Shown: in pieces, positions 18,358 through 27,418 of the stretch
Position numbering within the stretch: position 1 is the stretch's first letter
How the letters are laid out: each line of letters opens with the position of its first letter
NCBI GenBank assembly: GCA_029856045.1
Contig: JAHQWG010000028.1
Span: forward strand, 320,730 to 384,729
Reading direction: 5' to 3'
DNA length: 64,000 bases
Source of the DNA: Promethearchaeia archaeon
GTDB taxonomy: Archaea; Asgardarchaeota; Lokiarchaeia; Sigyniarchaeales; SOKP01
Program-made: the position numbers and the translations under genes
Notes under the pieces: model-generated
Seen by the model: the letters and a program-made list of their open reading frames with translations, nothing else
The model's database searches: none
What the model was told of the DNA's origin: nothing

Positions 18358-19032
18358 ATGGAAGATGATAAAGAAGACCAACTTAGAATAGAAGTTGTAA
18401 ATGGGGCGAAAGAGATCTTTTCTAAAGGCTTAGTGGAAGCAGGGGAAGGTAATGTAAGTATTCGAATTCCGAAAAAGGATGAACTCTTCATCACACCATC
18501 ATTTAATAAATATACAACCTTAGTGAAAGATGAAATAGTTCATATGAAATTTGATGGTGCGCCATTAAGTTCAGGAAAATTGCCCTCTACAGAATATCGG
18601 CTTCATGTAGCTATTTATGAAGCGCGTCCAAGAGCTAATTGCGTAATACACACTCATTCACCATATGCAACTATGCTTTCTGTTGTGCAAAAAAAAATCC
18701 CAGTAATTATGGAAGAACAAGTTGTATTTTTAGGTGGATCTATTGATATAGCGGAATTTGGTAAGGCACATACTGAAGAAATTGGAGAAAAAGCACTTGA
18801 AGTTATGGGTATAAAAAATGGTGTATTATTAGGCAATCATGGAGTTTTAGTATGTGCAAGATCTATGGGACATGTTGTTATATTAGCAGAATTAGTTGAA
18901 AAATTGGCAAGAATTTATTGGGGTGCACTTCAAATAGGAGACCCTATTTTAATTTCGAAAGAAGATTGTCAAAGATTTAAAAAGCACTTTGATTCTTTGT
19001 TTGCAACGTATGTAAAAAAAAGAAGGAGATAA
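18358..19032 (+). CDS. Class II aldolase (fuculose/rhamnulose-1-phosphate aldolase type)
   Basis: 224 residues, the size of L-fuculose-1-phosphate aldolase. Zinc-ligand histidines are in IHTHSPYAT (about residues 97-105) and GNHGVLV (~159-165); GEGNVSIRIP and the acidic STEYRLH block are typical. The enzyme would cleave a ketose-1-phosphate to DHAP plus L-lactaldehyde. It is divergently paired with the RhaB kinase, so the two probably form a two-step deoxyhexose pathway. Whether it is a FucA, RhaD or ribulose-phosphate member cannot be settled here. Confidence 0.85.
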   Translation: MEDDKEDQLRIEVVNGAKEIFSKGLVEAGEGNVSIRIPKKDELFITPSFNKYTTLVKDEIVHMKFDGAPLSSGKLPSTEYRLHVAIYEARPRANCVIHTHSPYATMLSVVQKKIPVIMEEQVVFLGGSIDIAEFGKAHTEEIGEKALEVMGIKNGVLLGNHGVLVCARSMGHVVILAELVEKLARIYWGALQIGDPILISKEDCQRFKKHFDSLFATYVKKRRR

Positions 19033-19097
19033 ACTATAAAATATCTAAAACTTTTTAAGATTTTAATAAAAAATAATTAAAAGAGCTAGAACAATCT

Positions 19098-19607
19098 TTG
19101 ACCGCAAATATAATTACAAAAGTAGTAGAAATAAATAATTGTAATGGAGATACATTTGTAAAAGCTATTTACAAAGAAAAATTTTGGGAAATTATTAGTC
19201 CCGTTACCAAAATTGAAGTAGAGTTCATTTCCCCCAATGTATTTCGGAGTGAGATAATTGATGAAGTTAAATTAACTGTAGGTAATCTTTTAAATATTCC
19301 AATAGAGATGACCGGTGAAATGGTTTTACTGGATAAGGGAGAAGTACCGGAAAAGGGAAGATTAATAGAATTTAATGTTCGAAATAATAAAGATGTTAAA
19401 AAATTAGAAGGACGCTTCAGAATCAAACAGATCTCAACAAATACTGTAAAAATTGGAGTATTCATTCAAATTCTTGAATTAAGTAGTGATTTTATCAATT
19501 TAATTGGGAAAAGTGCAGCGGAACTCATTTTAAGAACAAAAATTACCGGGATGTTGAGAAATTTAGAGAAATATTGCCAATCTAATAATCTTAAAGATCT
19601 TTTATAG
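19098..19607 (+). CDS. SRPBCC/START-like domain protein (tentative)
   Basis: 169 residues from TTG 19098. A central run of alternating beta strands and a long C-terminal helix (SSDFINLIGKSAAELILRTKI, residues ~133 onward, quoted in part) resembles the polyketide-cyclase/START fold that binds hydrophobic ligands. No catalytic motif is evident. It follows the class II aldolase by 65 bp in the same direction. Function unknown; fold assignment is by pattern only. Confidence 0.55.
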   Translation: MTANIITKVVEINNCNGDTFVKAIYKEKFWEIISPVTKIEVEFISPNVFRSEIIDEVKLTVGNLLNIPIEMTGEMVLLDKGEVPEKGRLIEFNVRNNKDVKKLEGRFRIKQISTNTVKIGVFIQILELSSDFINLIGKSAAELILRTKITGMLRNLEKYCQSNNLKDLL

Positions 19608-19732
19608 CGCATAAATCTCATAAAATTTACATTTCAATAAAATTTAGGTAAAGATAAATAAAAACTTATTAAAAAATAATAAATTCATATAAATTTAAGA
19701 TATTTCAATTTTAGAAATTCATGTGAAGTTTT

Positions 19733-20020
19733 ATGCCACAAAATAAAAAAAAAAGCACAAAAGAAAAACCAGTAGATATCACTGAAGAGACCAGAGAGTG
19801 CCCTATATGTGGAAAAATGTTAAAAAGACCATATTGGAAACATCTACAAAAAAAACATCCAAAAGAATACCATGAAAATAGAACTACGTGGATTCAGCTC
19901 TACAAAGATTACACAGCAATGGGGATGAGTATGGATATGAGTTTAAAAGTAATTAGTGAATTGTTTAATGTCTCAGAAAAGGAGATTAAATCACTTTTAA
20001 AGAAACAAAAAATATTATGA
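19733..20020 (+). CDS. C2H2 zinc-finger small protein
   Basis: 95 residues. A Lys-rich N-terminus precedes CPICGKMLKRPYWKHLQKKH (residues ~23-42), a Cys2-His2 finger with CxxC and Hx4H spacing. A helical C-terminus (ISELFNVSEKEIKSLLKKQ, ~75-93) resembles a small helix-turn-helix. The combination suggests nucleic-acid binding, perhaps transcriptional. It is a single gene convergent with the acidic protein at 20052. Confidence 0.7.
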   Translation: MPQNKKKSTKEKPVDITEETRECPICGKMLKRPYWKHLQKKHPKEYHENRTTWIQLYKDYTAMGMSMDMSLKVISELFNVSEKEIKSLLKKQKIL

Positions 20021-20051
20021 AAAATAAATTTTTGTAATCAAATTTATTAAC

Positions 20052-20345
20052 TTAAAATTCCTCTTCTTCTTCCTCCTTTAACAAACCTGTTTGCTTCAAC
20101 AAATCCTCAACAGTTTCTTTTGTTTTCATAACTTGTTCGTTATCTTTCAAGTTCAAGTTATCTAAAACTGAATCGGTGAATTCCATAAACTTCTTAATCG
20201 ATTTACTAGATAAATCTTCAACTTTCTCTTGTGTTTCTTTTACAAAATCTCTTCCAGAATCACCAAAAACACTTCCAACAAAATCAACAAATGATTTATT
20301 TAATTTGTCAATGAAGGTTTCATCTTTTTCTTCTTCATAACTCAT
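20052..20345 (-). CDS. Small acidic helical protein, unknown
   Basis: 97 residues, rich in Glu, Asp and Lys with amphipathic helices throughout and a poly-Glu C-terminus (KEEEEEEF). It has no cysteine, membrane segment or known motif. Composition resembles small stress or chaperone-like archaeal proteins, but nothing assigns a role. ATG 20345 is a clear start. Confidence 0.6.
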   Translation of the reverse strand: MSYEEEKDETFIDKLNKSFVDFVGSVFGDSGRDFVKETQEKVEDLSSKSIKKFMEFTDSVLDNLNLKDNEQVMKTKETVEDLLKQTGLLKEEEEEEF

Positions 20346-20476
20346 AATATATTTACCTTATAAAAACGTATTTTAATTTATTTCATTTAATTGATTTTAT
20401 AAAAATTTAATCATATTAATAATAATTTCAAATAAAAAAAGATTTTTTACCTTCCTCGTTTATCTGAAGGCTTCCA

Positions 20477-21793
20477 TTATTTTTCAATTACATTATCTTT
20501 TTTCAATCCTAATTCTTCCTCAGCATACTTTTTTATTGCCTTCCATTGGCTTTCACTTGTTCCATAATATTTAAAGAGAGCGATACCTAAACCAAAATCG
20601 AAGCCTTTCATTTGTTTTAACATCTCTTCAGTATTACATTCTACGGAATTAGTAATAGATAATACAGGAGTATTACCGAATTCGTGAGCTCGCTTTTTAA
20701 TATTTCTAATAAAATACCAATAGAAAATATCACCTACTTTACCCCAAAACCATCCATCATCTCTAGTTCCCATTAAATATGGATATTCCATAGGTGAGAC
20801 AACATCCAAAATCGTAGATAATTTCTTCCAATCTTGGCCCAATCTTTTCCTTGATAATATTTTTTTTGGTCCAGGAAGACAAAACCATCCTGTGATACAA
20901 TCTTGATTAATAGATTTAATCGTATCTTGCAATTTCTGAGCATATTCTGCAATAGCATTGGTCTTAAAATCAAACCATTCCTTACTATTAATGATTTTTG
21001 CTTTCTCTCCAAATTTCTCATGAAATAATTTAACACAATGATCACAAGCACATAAATCAATAAATGCTCCATTATATCTGATATAATCTGCAAAAAAAGC
21101 TTTAATGGGATAATTTCTTACTATCTCTTTCGTTAGCTCTAGAAGATAATCAATATGTTTGCTATTTGGACACATGAAACTAGTTAAGGGAATATAACCT
21201 TGCCCGCGATTGCCTCTAGAAGCCCCAATCTTTTCATCTATTTTATTTGTTAAGAAGGGGATTTTTTTCTGATATTCCTCAAAAGAAATACCATCTGGTA
21301 AATCAACTCTCATTTCACCTTCATTATGGGTTGATATTTCTCCTTTTTTATATTCTATCCCATGTTTTTTTCCGCTTTTACCGTGAATACTTACTCTTTC
21401 TGGATGTAAATATCCTTGATAAGCATCATTCATTGATGTGAATGAGACCATTAATGTAATATTTCTATCCTTTCCAGCATCACAAAATTCTCCTAAAATG
21501 TCTCGATCAGTAGGATTCCATCCAATATTTGTATCCCAAGTACATGCACCATCAGTGTCTTTAATAACTAAACCAAAAACATTAATATGACACTCTCCTA
21601 ATTTATCCATTACCTCATTTACATTAAGACCATTTTGAGCAAATTGGTAATCTAATTTTCTAAACCCTTTTGGACCTCTAACCGGCATTAATCCCATAGC
21701 GTAAATTTTCTTTACTCCGAAAATTGTTTGTAATTTTTCAATTTTCTTCAAATCCATTGAAAAATATTTTGACCAATCTACTGTTTTTACCAA
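20477..21793 (-). CDS. Putative TIM-barrel glycoside-hydrolase-like protein
   Basis: 438 residues. The pattern FFADYIRYNG (about residues 232-241) followed by CACDHCVKLFHEKFG (~247-261) matches the hypothetical GHL-type glycosidase families, in which a strand-end acidic residue precedes a CxCxxC segment. Further barrel-like strands are ITGWFCLPG (quoted loosely), DVVSPMEYPY and PVLSITNSVE. No signal peptide, so it is probably cytosolic, unlike most glycoside hydrolases of this class. Substrate unknown. Confidence 0.55.
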   Translation of the reverse strand: MVKTVDWSKYFSMDLKKIEKLQTIFGVKKIYAMGLMPVRGPKGFRKLDYQFAQNGLNVNEVMDKLGECHINVFGLVIKDTDGACTWDTNIGWNPTDRDILGEFCDAGKDRNITLMVSFTSMNDAYQGYLHPERVSIHGKSGKKHGIEYKKGEISTHNEGEMRVDLPDGISFEEYQKKIPFLTNKIDEKIGASRGNRGQGYIPLTSFMCPNSKHIDYLLELTKEIVRNYPIKAFFADYIRYNGAFIDLCACDHCVKLFHEKFGEKAKIINSKEWFDFKTNAIAEYAQKLQDTIKSINQDCITGWFCLPGPKKILSRKRLGQDWKKLSTILDVVSPMEYPYLMGTRDDGWFWGKVGDIFYWYFIRNIKKRAHEFGNTPVLSITNSVECNTEEMLKQMKGFDFGLGIALFKYYGTSESQWKAIKKYAEEELGLKKDNVIEK

Positions 21794-21926
21794 ATTAATC
21801 CTTATTATTTTAAATTTTTAATATATTTATGATATTCGATAGTTAGAACATTTTTTCTTACTACTTTTTTAGATAATTTTGGATCTTTTTCAAAACTTTT
21901 TATTTTTTATAGTGTAATTATTATTA

Positions 21927-23063
21927 ATGAACGCAAACATCACGAGTAATAAGAGTACATTAAGTCAATATTATGAAATTGATGATAGTTATCAACGTTT
22001 TGATGCAAAAAATCATATGATCTATAGACCATTCTGGGACAAAACTTTACCAACTTACAGACAGATGTTTTTTACTAACATTGAAAAACACATTAAATCT
22101 AAGAAAGAAGGATATACACGTTTTGATTTCGCTTTTGTGAAAGCTGGATGGACAATTTATGAAAATTCTCCATTTGCTTTTGCATGGGAAGGAGAGAAAA
22201 TTCATACAATAGATGAATATGGCACAAATTGGACAAGATCCGAACATAATATTGAAAATCTTAATGAATTTACTCAAAAAATTAAAAAAGTTGCAAAGTT
22301 TTATGGAGCATCGCTAGTAGGAATTACAGATATTGACAAAAAATGGATTTATAACACTGATTTAAAAGTAAAAGCATTATCAAAAATAGAAATAGATAAA
22401 AATCGAATTAAATCTACTGAGAATGACGATGCTTTTTCCAAAAAACCCATCTTTTTACCGAAAGGAATTAATAAAGCTATTATAATAGCAATAGAAATGA
22501 ACTCAGATGGATTAGCAACTGCACCTGCACAACCATCCTCAGCATCATCTGCTATTGCGTATTCAAAAATGGCATTTTCAATAGCTTGTGTTGGCGAATT
22601 TATTAGAAATCTTGGGTATAGGGCGATTCAATGTGGTAATGATACTGCTTTAAGCATTCCTCTAGCAATCGATGCAGGTTTAGGCGCTTTAGGAAGATCA
22701 GGCTTATTAATCACTCCTGAATATGGTCCAAGGGTTAGAATTTGTAAAGTTTTTACAGATCTACCTTTAAAATCTGATAAACCGAATTCTAAATTTATTG
22801 AAACAATTAAAGAAACTTGTAGGGATTGTTTTAAATGTGCTGATGCTTGTGAAAATGGTGCAATAACTAAGGATAAAGAGCCGAGCTTTAAAGGAGAATC
22901 ATCTTCAAACAATCCAGGTGTCAAGAAATATTATGTAAATGTCGAAAAATGTTTTGAATTTTGGGTAGAAAATAGCGGTGATTGCGGAAATTGCATTACA
23001 GTATGCCCATTTTCTAAAATTAAAAAATCGATAACACCTAGTGAATTTTGGAATAAAATATAA
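21927..23063 (+). CDS. Reductive-dehalogenase-like iron-sulfur protein
   Basis: 378 residues. The central domain (GASLVGITDI at ~131; RAIQCGNDTALSIPLAIDAGLG) matches the cobalamin-binding region of reductive dehalogenases and epoxyqueuosine reductase relatives. Two cluster motifs follow: CRDCFKCADAC (~293-303) and, after a lone Cys in KCFEF, CGNCITVCPF (~350-359). The first motif has the CxxCxxCxxxC order. There is no Tat signal peptide and no adjacent membrane anchor, so it is likely a cytosolic, non-respiratory member. The substrate is unknown; such homologues are known from Asgard genomes. Confidence 0.75.
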   Translation: MNANITSNKSTLSQYYEIDDSYQRFDAKNHMIYRPFWDKTLPTYRQMFFTNIEKHIKSKKEGYTRFDFAFVKAGWTIYENSPFAFAWEGEKIHTIDEYGTNWTRSEHNIENLNEFTQKIKKVAKFYGASLVGITDIDKKWIYNTDLKVKALSKIEIDKNRIKSTENDDAFSKKPIFLPKGINKAIIIAIEMNSDGLATAPAQPSSASSAIAYSKMAFSIACVGEFIRNLGYRAIQCGNDTALSIPLAIDAGLGALGRSGLLITPEYGPRVRICKVFTDLPLKSDKPNSKFIETIKETCRDCFKCADACENGAITKDKEPSFKGESSSNNPGVKKYYVNVEKCFEFWVENSGDCGNCITVCPFSKIKKSITPSEFWNKI

Positions 23064-23095
23064 AAAGTAAAATGATTTTTAATTGATATTTGTTG

Positions 23096-23151
23096 AGTGA
23101 AAAATTATTAATGTAATTTTCTTATATTTTTTTATTAAATACCAAAATATT
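23096..23151 (+). repeat. Direct repeat copy 1, upstream of vapBC
   Basis: 56 bases beginning AGTGAAAAATTATTAAT and ending ATACCAAAATATT. It matches 24033-24089 at about 54 of 57 aligned positions (two substitutions and one indel). Together the copies flank the vapBC pair. Confidence 0.9.
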
Positions 23152-23271
23152 TATGATATTTAATATTTGAATGATTTTCATATTTTAAGGGAAAAAAAAA
23201 TTTCCGAAAAAAAATATAAATATATGAAAAATATTTATTTAATAGGAAAAATCTTTTAAGGAGAATTATAA

Positions 23272-23517
23272 ATGCAATATATAAAAGTCGGAACGCACGG
23301 AGAGATTATAATAAAGAAGAAATTAAGAGAAAAATTTGGTATAAAACCAGGACAAGAAATAATAGCATTTAACGCCGGAGATCATATTGGCATTATTCCC
23401 GTAAACGGAAACCCCTTTAAAAAATTAAGTGGAAAATATAAATGGAAAGAAACTTCAAAAGAAGCAAAAAAACTTGCAGAAAAAATTGCATTAGAAGAAG
23501 TTAATAAAAGGTTTTAA
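23272..23517 (+). CDS. vapB: AbrB/SpoVT-type antitoxin (VapB)
   Basis: 81 residues. The N-terminal swapped-hairpin barrel is recognisable from VGTHGEIIIKKKLREKFGIK and GQEIIAFN. The C-terminal part (KETSKEAKKLAEKIALEEVN) is the charged helix that would bind the toxin. AAGGAG at 23258-23263 lies nine bases before ATG 23272. Only one base separates its stop from the vapC start, so the two are translationally coupled. It neutralises the PIN toxin and autoregulates the operon in known homologues. Confidence 0.85.
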   Translation: MQYIKVGTHGEIIIKKKLREKFGIKPGQEIIAFNAGDHIGIIPVNGNPFKKLSGKYKWKETSKEAKKLAEKIALEEVNKRF

Positions 23518-23518
23518 A

Positions 23519-23932
23519 ATGCCATTGATTGAAACGGATACAATTTATGCTTTACTTAATAGCAATGATAAATATCATAAATTTTCAGAAGAAATTATAA
23601 AAAAAATAATTTCAAATAAATTAGAAGCAATATTTTCTTCTGCTTCTCTTGTTGAATTAGCTTTGATATATAAATCAAAGAATATTGAAAATGAATTTAA
23701 AAATGATTTAATAGAAATCCAAAGAATAAAAAATATTGAATGGGCACCATTAGATGCAATAAATTCATTAACAGCAGCATATCTCAGAGAAACATATCAG
23801 ATTTCATTTTTTGATTCTTTACATGCGGGAATTGCACTAAATTTAGATAATCAAATAATATCACAAGATAAGGGTTATGATCTAATTACTGGCTTGAAAA
23901 GGATTCCATTAACTCATTTTAAGCATGAGTAA
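23519..23932 (+). CDS. vapC: PIN-domain ribonuclease toxin (VapC)
   Basis: 137 residues with the PIN acidic residues in place: Asp7 (ETDTIYALL), Glu46 (SLVELAL), Asp99 (FFDSLHAGIA) and Asp117 (SQDKGYD). These coordinate the metal for RNA cleavage. It follows vapB by one base. The module is flanked by near-identical direct repeats (23096-23151 and 24033-24089), suggesting that it moved or was duplicated as a cassette. Confidence 0.87.
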   Translation: MPLIETDTIYALLNSNDKYHKFSEEIIKKIISNKLEAIFSSASLVELALIYKSKNIENEFKNDLIEIQRIKNIEWAPLDAINSLTAAYLRETYQISFFDSLHAGIALNLDNQIISQDKGYDLITGLKRIPLTHFKHE

Positions 23933-24032
23933 TATTAAATTAGAGAATTTTAATGATATCATCTCATAATTATAAAACTAGGCGCTTGGGTCAATTATTC
24001 TTACTTTTTTATTATAAATAAACGCTTAATTA

Positions 24033-24089
24033 AGTGAAAAATTATTAATTTAATTTTACTTATATTTTTTTACTAAATACCAAAATATT
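24033..24089 (+). repeat. Direct repeat copy 2, downstream of vapBC
   Basis: 57 bases, the partner of 23096-23151. It lies about 100 bp after the vapC stop and about 70 bp before the interrupted GTPase start. Confidence 0.9.
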
Positions 24090-24161
24090 GAATTTCTGAA
24101 AATCTATTATTAATAGCATTATTAATTGCTAGATTTTTAAAAAGGGTTTGAGAGTAGGTTT

Positions 24162-24704
24162 ATGACGGAATATAAATATATTTTTAAGGTTGTAATTTTA
24201 GGAGATGCCTCAGTTGGAAAAACTACTCTAACATATAGATTTATAACAGGAGATTTTTTACAAACCCTTAAAAGTTCAATTGGAACTACACTCTATTCTA
24301 AACTTGTGCAATATAAAGGAGATTCAATAAAATTACAAATTTGGGATTTTGCTGGAGAAAAAAGGTTTCGATTTTTATTACCAGGTTACATTGAAGGAGC
24401 TAATGGTGCTTTTTTAATGTATGATATTACAAGTTCAATCTCATTTTCACACCTTCAAGAATGGCTAGATATTGTAAGACAGCAAGAGGGGCATATCCCT
24501 ATAGTGTTAATTGGATCAAAGTTAGATTAAAATAAATACAGAACTGTTAGTAAAGAAGAAGGTCTAAGTGTTGCGAAGCAATTTGGTTTATTTTCATTTA
24601 TTGAGTTAAGCTCAAAATCAGGTAAAAATGTTGAAATTGCAATAGAACAGATGACTAAAATTTTACTGGCAGATACAACCAAAAAAGAGAGGATTCATCT
24701 CTAA
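24162..24704 (+). pseudogene. Rab-like small GTPase interrupted by an in-frame TAA
   Basis: The first 122 residues carry G1 GDASVGKTT (~14-22), G3 WDFAGEKRF and G4 GSKLD. A TAA at 24528-24530 then stops translation, but the same frame continues for 57 codons with intact GTPase sequence (KYRTVSKEEGLSVAKQFG, then the G5-like ELSSKSGKNV) to a TAA at 24702. In the intact paralogue at 37633 the residue after SKLD is Leu, so TTA to TAA would explain the stop. The truncated protein would lack G5 and the last helix. Either the gene is recently inactivated, or the base is a sequence error. A SKxD instead of NKxD G4 motif is shared with the paralogue. Confidence 0.85.
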
Positions 24705-25034
24705 ATTTTTTATTGAAGAATTACACTTGTTTTAGTGTTAAGTTTTCGAAAAATTAATATAACTAGTAAATTATCTAAATTGATATAATATAGGAAATAA
24801 GGCAAAATACGGATTGGAATTTAAAGTTAGGGGAAAATATTAAAGAATTATACATATTTTCGGAAGAGAGAATTAATATGCTAAGATTTTTTGATCCAAG
24901 TGGATTTTTTTTTACTCAAAATTAGAATTTATAACTAAATTGAAAGCTATTTTTTACAAAATATTTAAAAATGAATTTTTGATTTATATATGTTAGTACA
25001 AAAAATTTTGTCGGATTAATTTTAGATTCAATAG
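24705..25034. other. 330-bp region without a gene
   Basis: This is AT-rich DNA between the interrupted GTPase and the decayed kinase. Only very short ORFs occur (for example one of about 15 codons from ATG 24878). It probably held the promoter and start of the kinase gene, which can no longer be recognised. Confidence 0.4.
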
Positions 25035-25558
25035 GGAGATGGATATCACATTCTAGAGGAAATTCTATCTAATTCTCAAAAGAAAATTAGAGAAGAGTAT
25101 AAATCTTTATTTGACTTTTCTTTAGATTTAATTTATGTATATGAATCAGAAGGATATAATATTGATGCAAATGATATTGCATTAACATCTCTTGGATATA
25201 ATTTAGAAGATTTTCAAAAATTATCTCTTAAAGATTTAATAGATAAAGATCAGATCATCACACATATAATGCTATCAAAGAAATTAAAGAAACAGGGAAA
25301 AAATCTTCAAATTTTGAATCCAAACTTAAAACAAAAAGTTGTAATTTCATATATGTCGAAACATATGGAATTCCATTTAAAAAAAATGGGAAAATATATG
25401 CTATTTTAAATGTTGCTCATGATATTACCGAACGTAAGAAGATGGAATAAAAATTAAAAGAATCAGAAGAAAACCTTAAAAAATTAAAAAAAGAATTAGA
25501 ATGGAAAGTAGAGAAAAGACCTAGGGAATTAAAAAAATCTAAAGACACTTTAAAAAAA
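25035..25558 (+). pseudogene. Decayed N-terminal PAS region of a histidine kinase
   Basis: In one frame, 25035 to about 25260 reads as a PAS start (EEYKSLFDFSLDLIYVYE, then GYNIDANDIALTSLGY). After a frameshift near 25255-25262 the match continues in the frame of the downstream kinase (NAIKEIKETGKKSSNFESK, later ILNVAHDITERKKME). A TAA at 25448-25450 interrupts the linker just after ERKKME, where GAA would be expected. Past it the same frame runs on without further stops into the ORF at 25559. No start codon is left for the original protein. At least two lesions separate the PAS domain from the intact C-terminal part. Confidence 0.8.
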
Positions 25559-27418
25559 TTGAATAAATTATTAGAACAAGAAGTGGAGGAAATGACTAAG
25601 AAATTAAACGAAACCAAAGAAAAATATCAGACCTCATATGAGTATAGTAAAGATGGCATTAGTTTGATAGATACGTATCATGCTAATGAAAGTATAATTA
25701 TGGATTTGAAAAATAGGAAATCAGGAATTGAAATATTAGATGTCATTCCATGGGGTACTCATCTCTGTCTTTTTTACGAAAAAAAAGAAGATTTATTTGA
25801 AATTTTAATACCTTATTTTAAAGCAGGATTAGAGAATAATGAATACTGTATTTGGGTAACTTCAGAACCACTAAATCAAAAAGATGTTGAAATAGGTATA
25901 AGTAAAGCTATACCAAATTTTGAGCAATATCTAAAAAGAAAACAAGTAGAGATAATTCCATATTTTGACTTTTATTTTAAAAATAACGAGTTTGATCTGC
26001 AAAGAGTTCTTTATGAATGGATTGAGAAATTAAAGTACGCCTTAAATGAAGGATATGATGGATTAAGAGTGACTGGGAATACTGCTTGGCTTGAGAAAAA
26101 AGATTGGAAAAGCTTTACTGATTATGAAGCAGAAATAAATAGTGTGATACCATTCCATAAGATGATTGCCATTTGCACTTATGCACTCGAGAAATGTGGA
26201 CCATTTGAATTATTAGATGTTATAAATAATCATCAATTTGCTCTTCTTAGACGGGAGGGCGAGTGGGAGTACTTTAAAAGCATGGAACAAATTAAGGTAG
26301 AACGAAAATTAAAAGAATCCGAAGAAAAATATCGAAATATTCTTGATAATATACAAGAAGGGTATCTTGAAGTAGATCTCAAGGGAAATTATACTTTTGT
26401 GAATGATTATCATTGTTATTTTTTTGGTATTTCGAAAGATGATACGATTGGAAATAATTATGCGGAATTTGTAGATAAAAAACAAAAAAAAAAATTATTC
26501 GAAATTTTCAACAAAGTATATAGAAGAGAAGTTCCCAGTGCAAGATTTGAGATTGAAGCTATTAGATATGACGGGGAGAAACGAATCTATGAGGGTACCT
26601 GTAATTTAAAATTAGATTCTAATGGTAGAAGGATTGGTTTTTATAGTCTTACTCGAGATATTACTGAAAGAAAAGAGGCAGAAAAGTTAATGATAGAGGA
26701 GTTAAATAAACTCACAGAACTTGATCAACTTAGAAGAGATTTTGTATCCAGAGCATCACATGAGTTAAAGACCCCATTAACGTCTATATATAGCGCTACC
26801 CAACTCCTTTTAGAGTTATATAAAGATCAATTAGGAAAAAATGCTTTAGAACTTGTTGAAATGATTGAGAAAGGAGGATATAGGTTGAAAGGATTGGTCG
26901 AAAAATTACTAGATTTTTCACGTATTGAATCAGGAAGATTCCAGTTATATAAGAAAATGGAGAATGCTACTGAGATTATTAGGGATTGTATAAGTAATAT
27001 GGCATATTTAGCAAATAAACGAAATATTATTTTGAATGTGGATCTTCCAGAAACATTTAATATAGAATTAGATAAAGTAAGATTTGAACAAGTTGTTATA
27101 AATTTATTATCAAATGCTATTAAAAACACTCCACCTATTGGTGATATTCAAATTAGTTTAAGCAAACAGAATGGATTTATGGTGTTTTCCGTAAAAGATA
27201 GTGGTGTAGGTCTCACAAGAAGTGAAAGGGGTAAGATTTTCAAAAAATTCGGAAAAATTGAAAGATATGGAAAGGGTTTAGATATAATTCCTGAAGGAGT
27301 CGGTCTCGGGCTTTTTATTTCGAAGGAAATAGTAGAGAATCATGGAGGTAAAATTTTTGTTGAGTCCAAAGGAAGAGATAAGGGTGCAAATTTTATTGTA
27401 AAATTACCTTTTAAATGA
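25559..27418 (+). CDS. MEDS-PAS sensor histidine kinase (remaining 3' part)
   Basis: 619 residues from TTG 25559, though this start is only the first start-like codon after the upstream stop. The order is a coiled linker, a MEDS sensory domain (IPWGTHLCLFYEKKEDL, ~60 onward, to ~235), a PAS domain (~255-375, ending DITERKEAEKL), HisKA with the phospho-accepting His in SRASHELKTPL (~400) and HATPase with N-box NLLSNAIKN, G1 DSGVG and G2 GVGLGLF. All catalytic motifs survive. No membrane segment is present, so it would be a cytosolic sensor. Its original protein began further upstream (see 25035-25558), so expression and function are uncertain. Confidence 0.8.
   Translation: MNKLLEQEVEEMTKKLNETKEKYQTSYEYSKDGISLIDTYHANESIIMDLKNRKSGIEILDVIPWGTHLCLFYEKKEDLFEILIPYFKAGLENNEYCIWVTSEPLNQKDVEIGISKAIPNFEQYLKRKQVEIIPYFDFYFKNNEFDLQRVLYEWIEKLKYALNEGYDGLRVTGNTAWLEKKDWKSFTDYEAEINSVIPFHKMIAICTYALEKCGPFELLDVINNHQFALLRREGEWEYFKSMEQIKVERKLKESEEKYRNILDNIQEGYLEVDLKGNYTFVNDYHCYFFGISKDDTIGNNYAEFVDKKQKKKLFEIFNKVYRREVPSARFEIEAIRYDGEKRIYEGTCNLKLDSNGRRIGFYSLTRDITERKEAEKLMIEELNKLTELDQLRRDFVSRASHELKTPLTSIYSATQLLLELYKDQLGKNALELVEMIEKGGYRLKGLVEKLLDFSRIESGRFQLYKKMENATEIIRDCISNMAYLANKRNIILNVDLPETFNIELDKVRFEQVVINLLSNAIKNTPPIGDIQISLSKQNGFMVFSVKDSGVGLTRSERGKIFKKFGKIERYGKGLDIIPEGVGLGLFISKEIVENHGGKIFVESKGRDKGANFIVKLPFK

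Noticed and set aside
24878..24925. Short ORF MLRFFDPSGFFFTQN
   Set aside because: It is only about 15 codons, has a T-run inside and no ribosome site; likely chance.
24528..25450. TAA recoding as sense in this organism
   Set aside because: Many intact genes in the window end at TAA, and the two internal TAA codons are confined to one locus with other damage, so pseudogene or sequence error is simpler.
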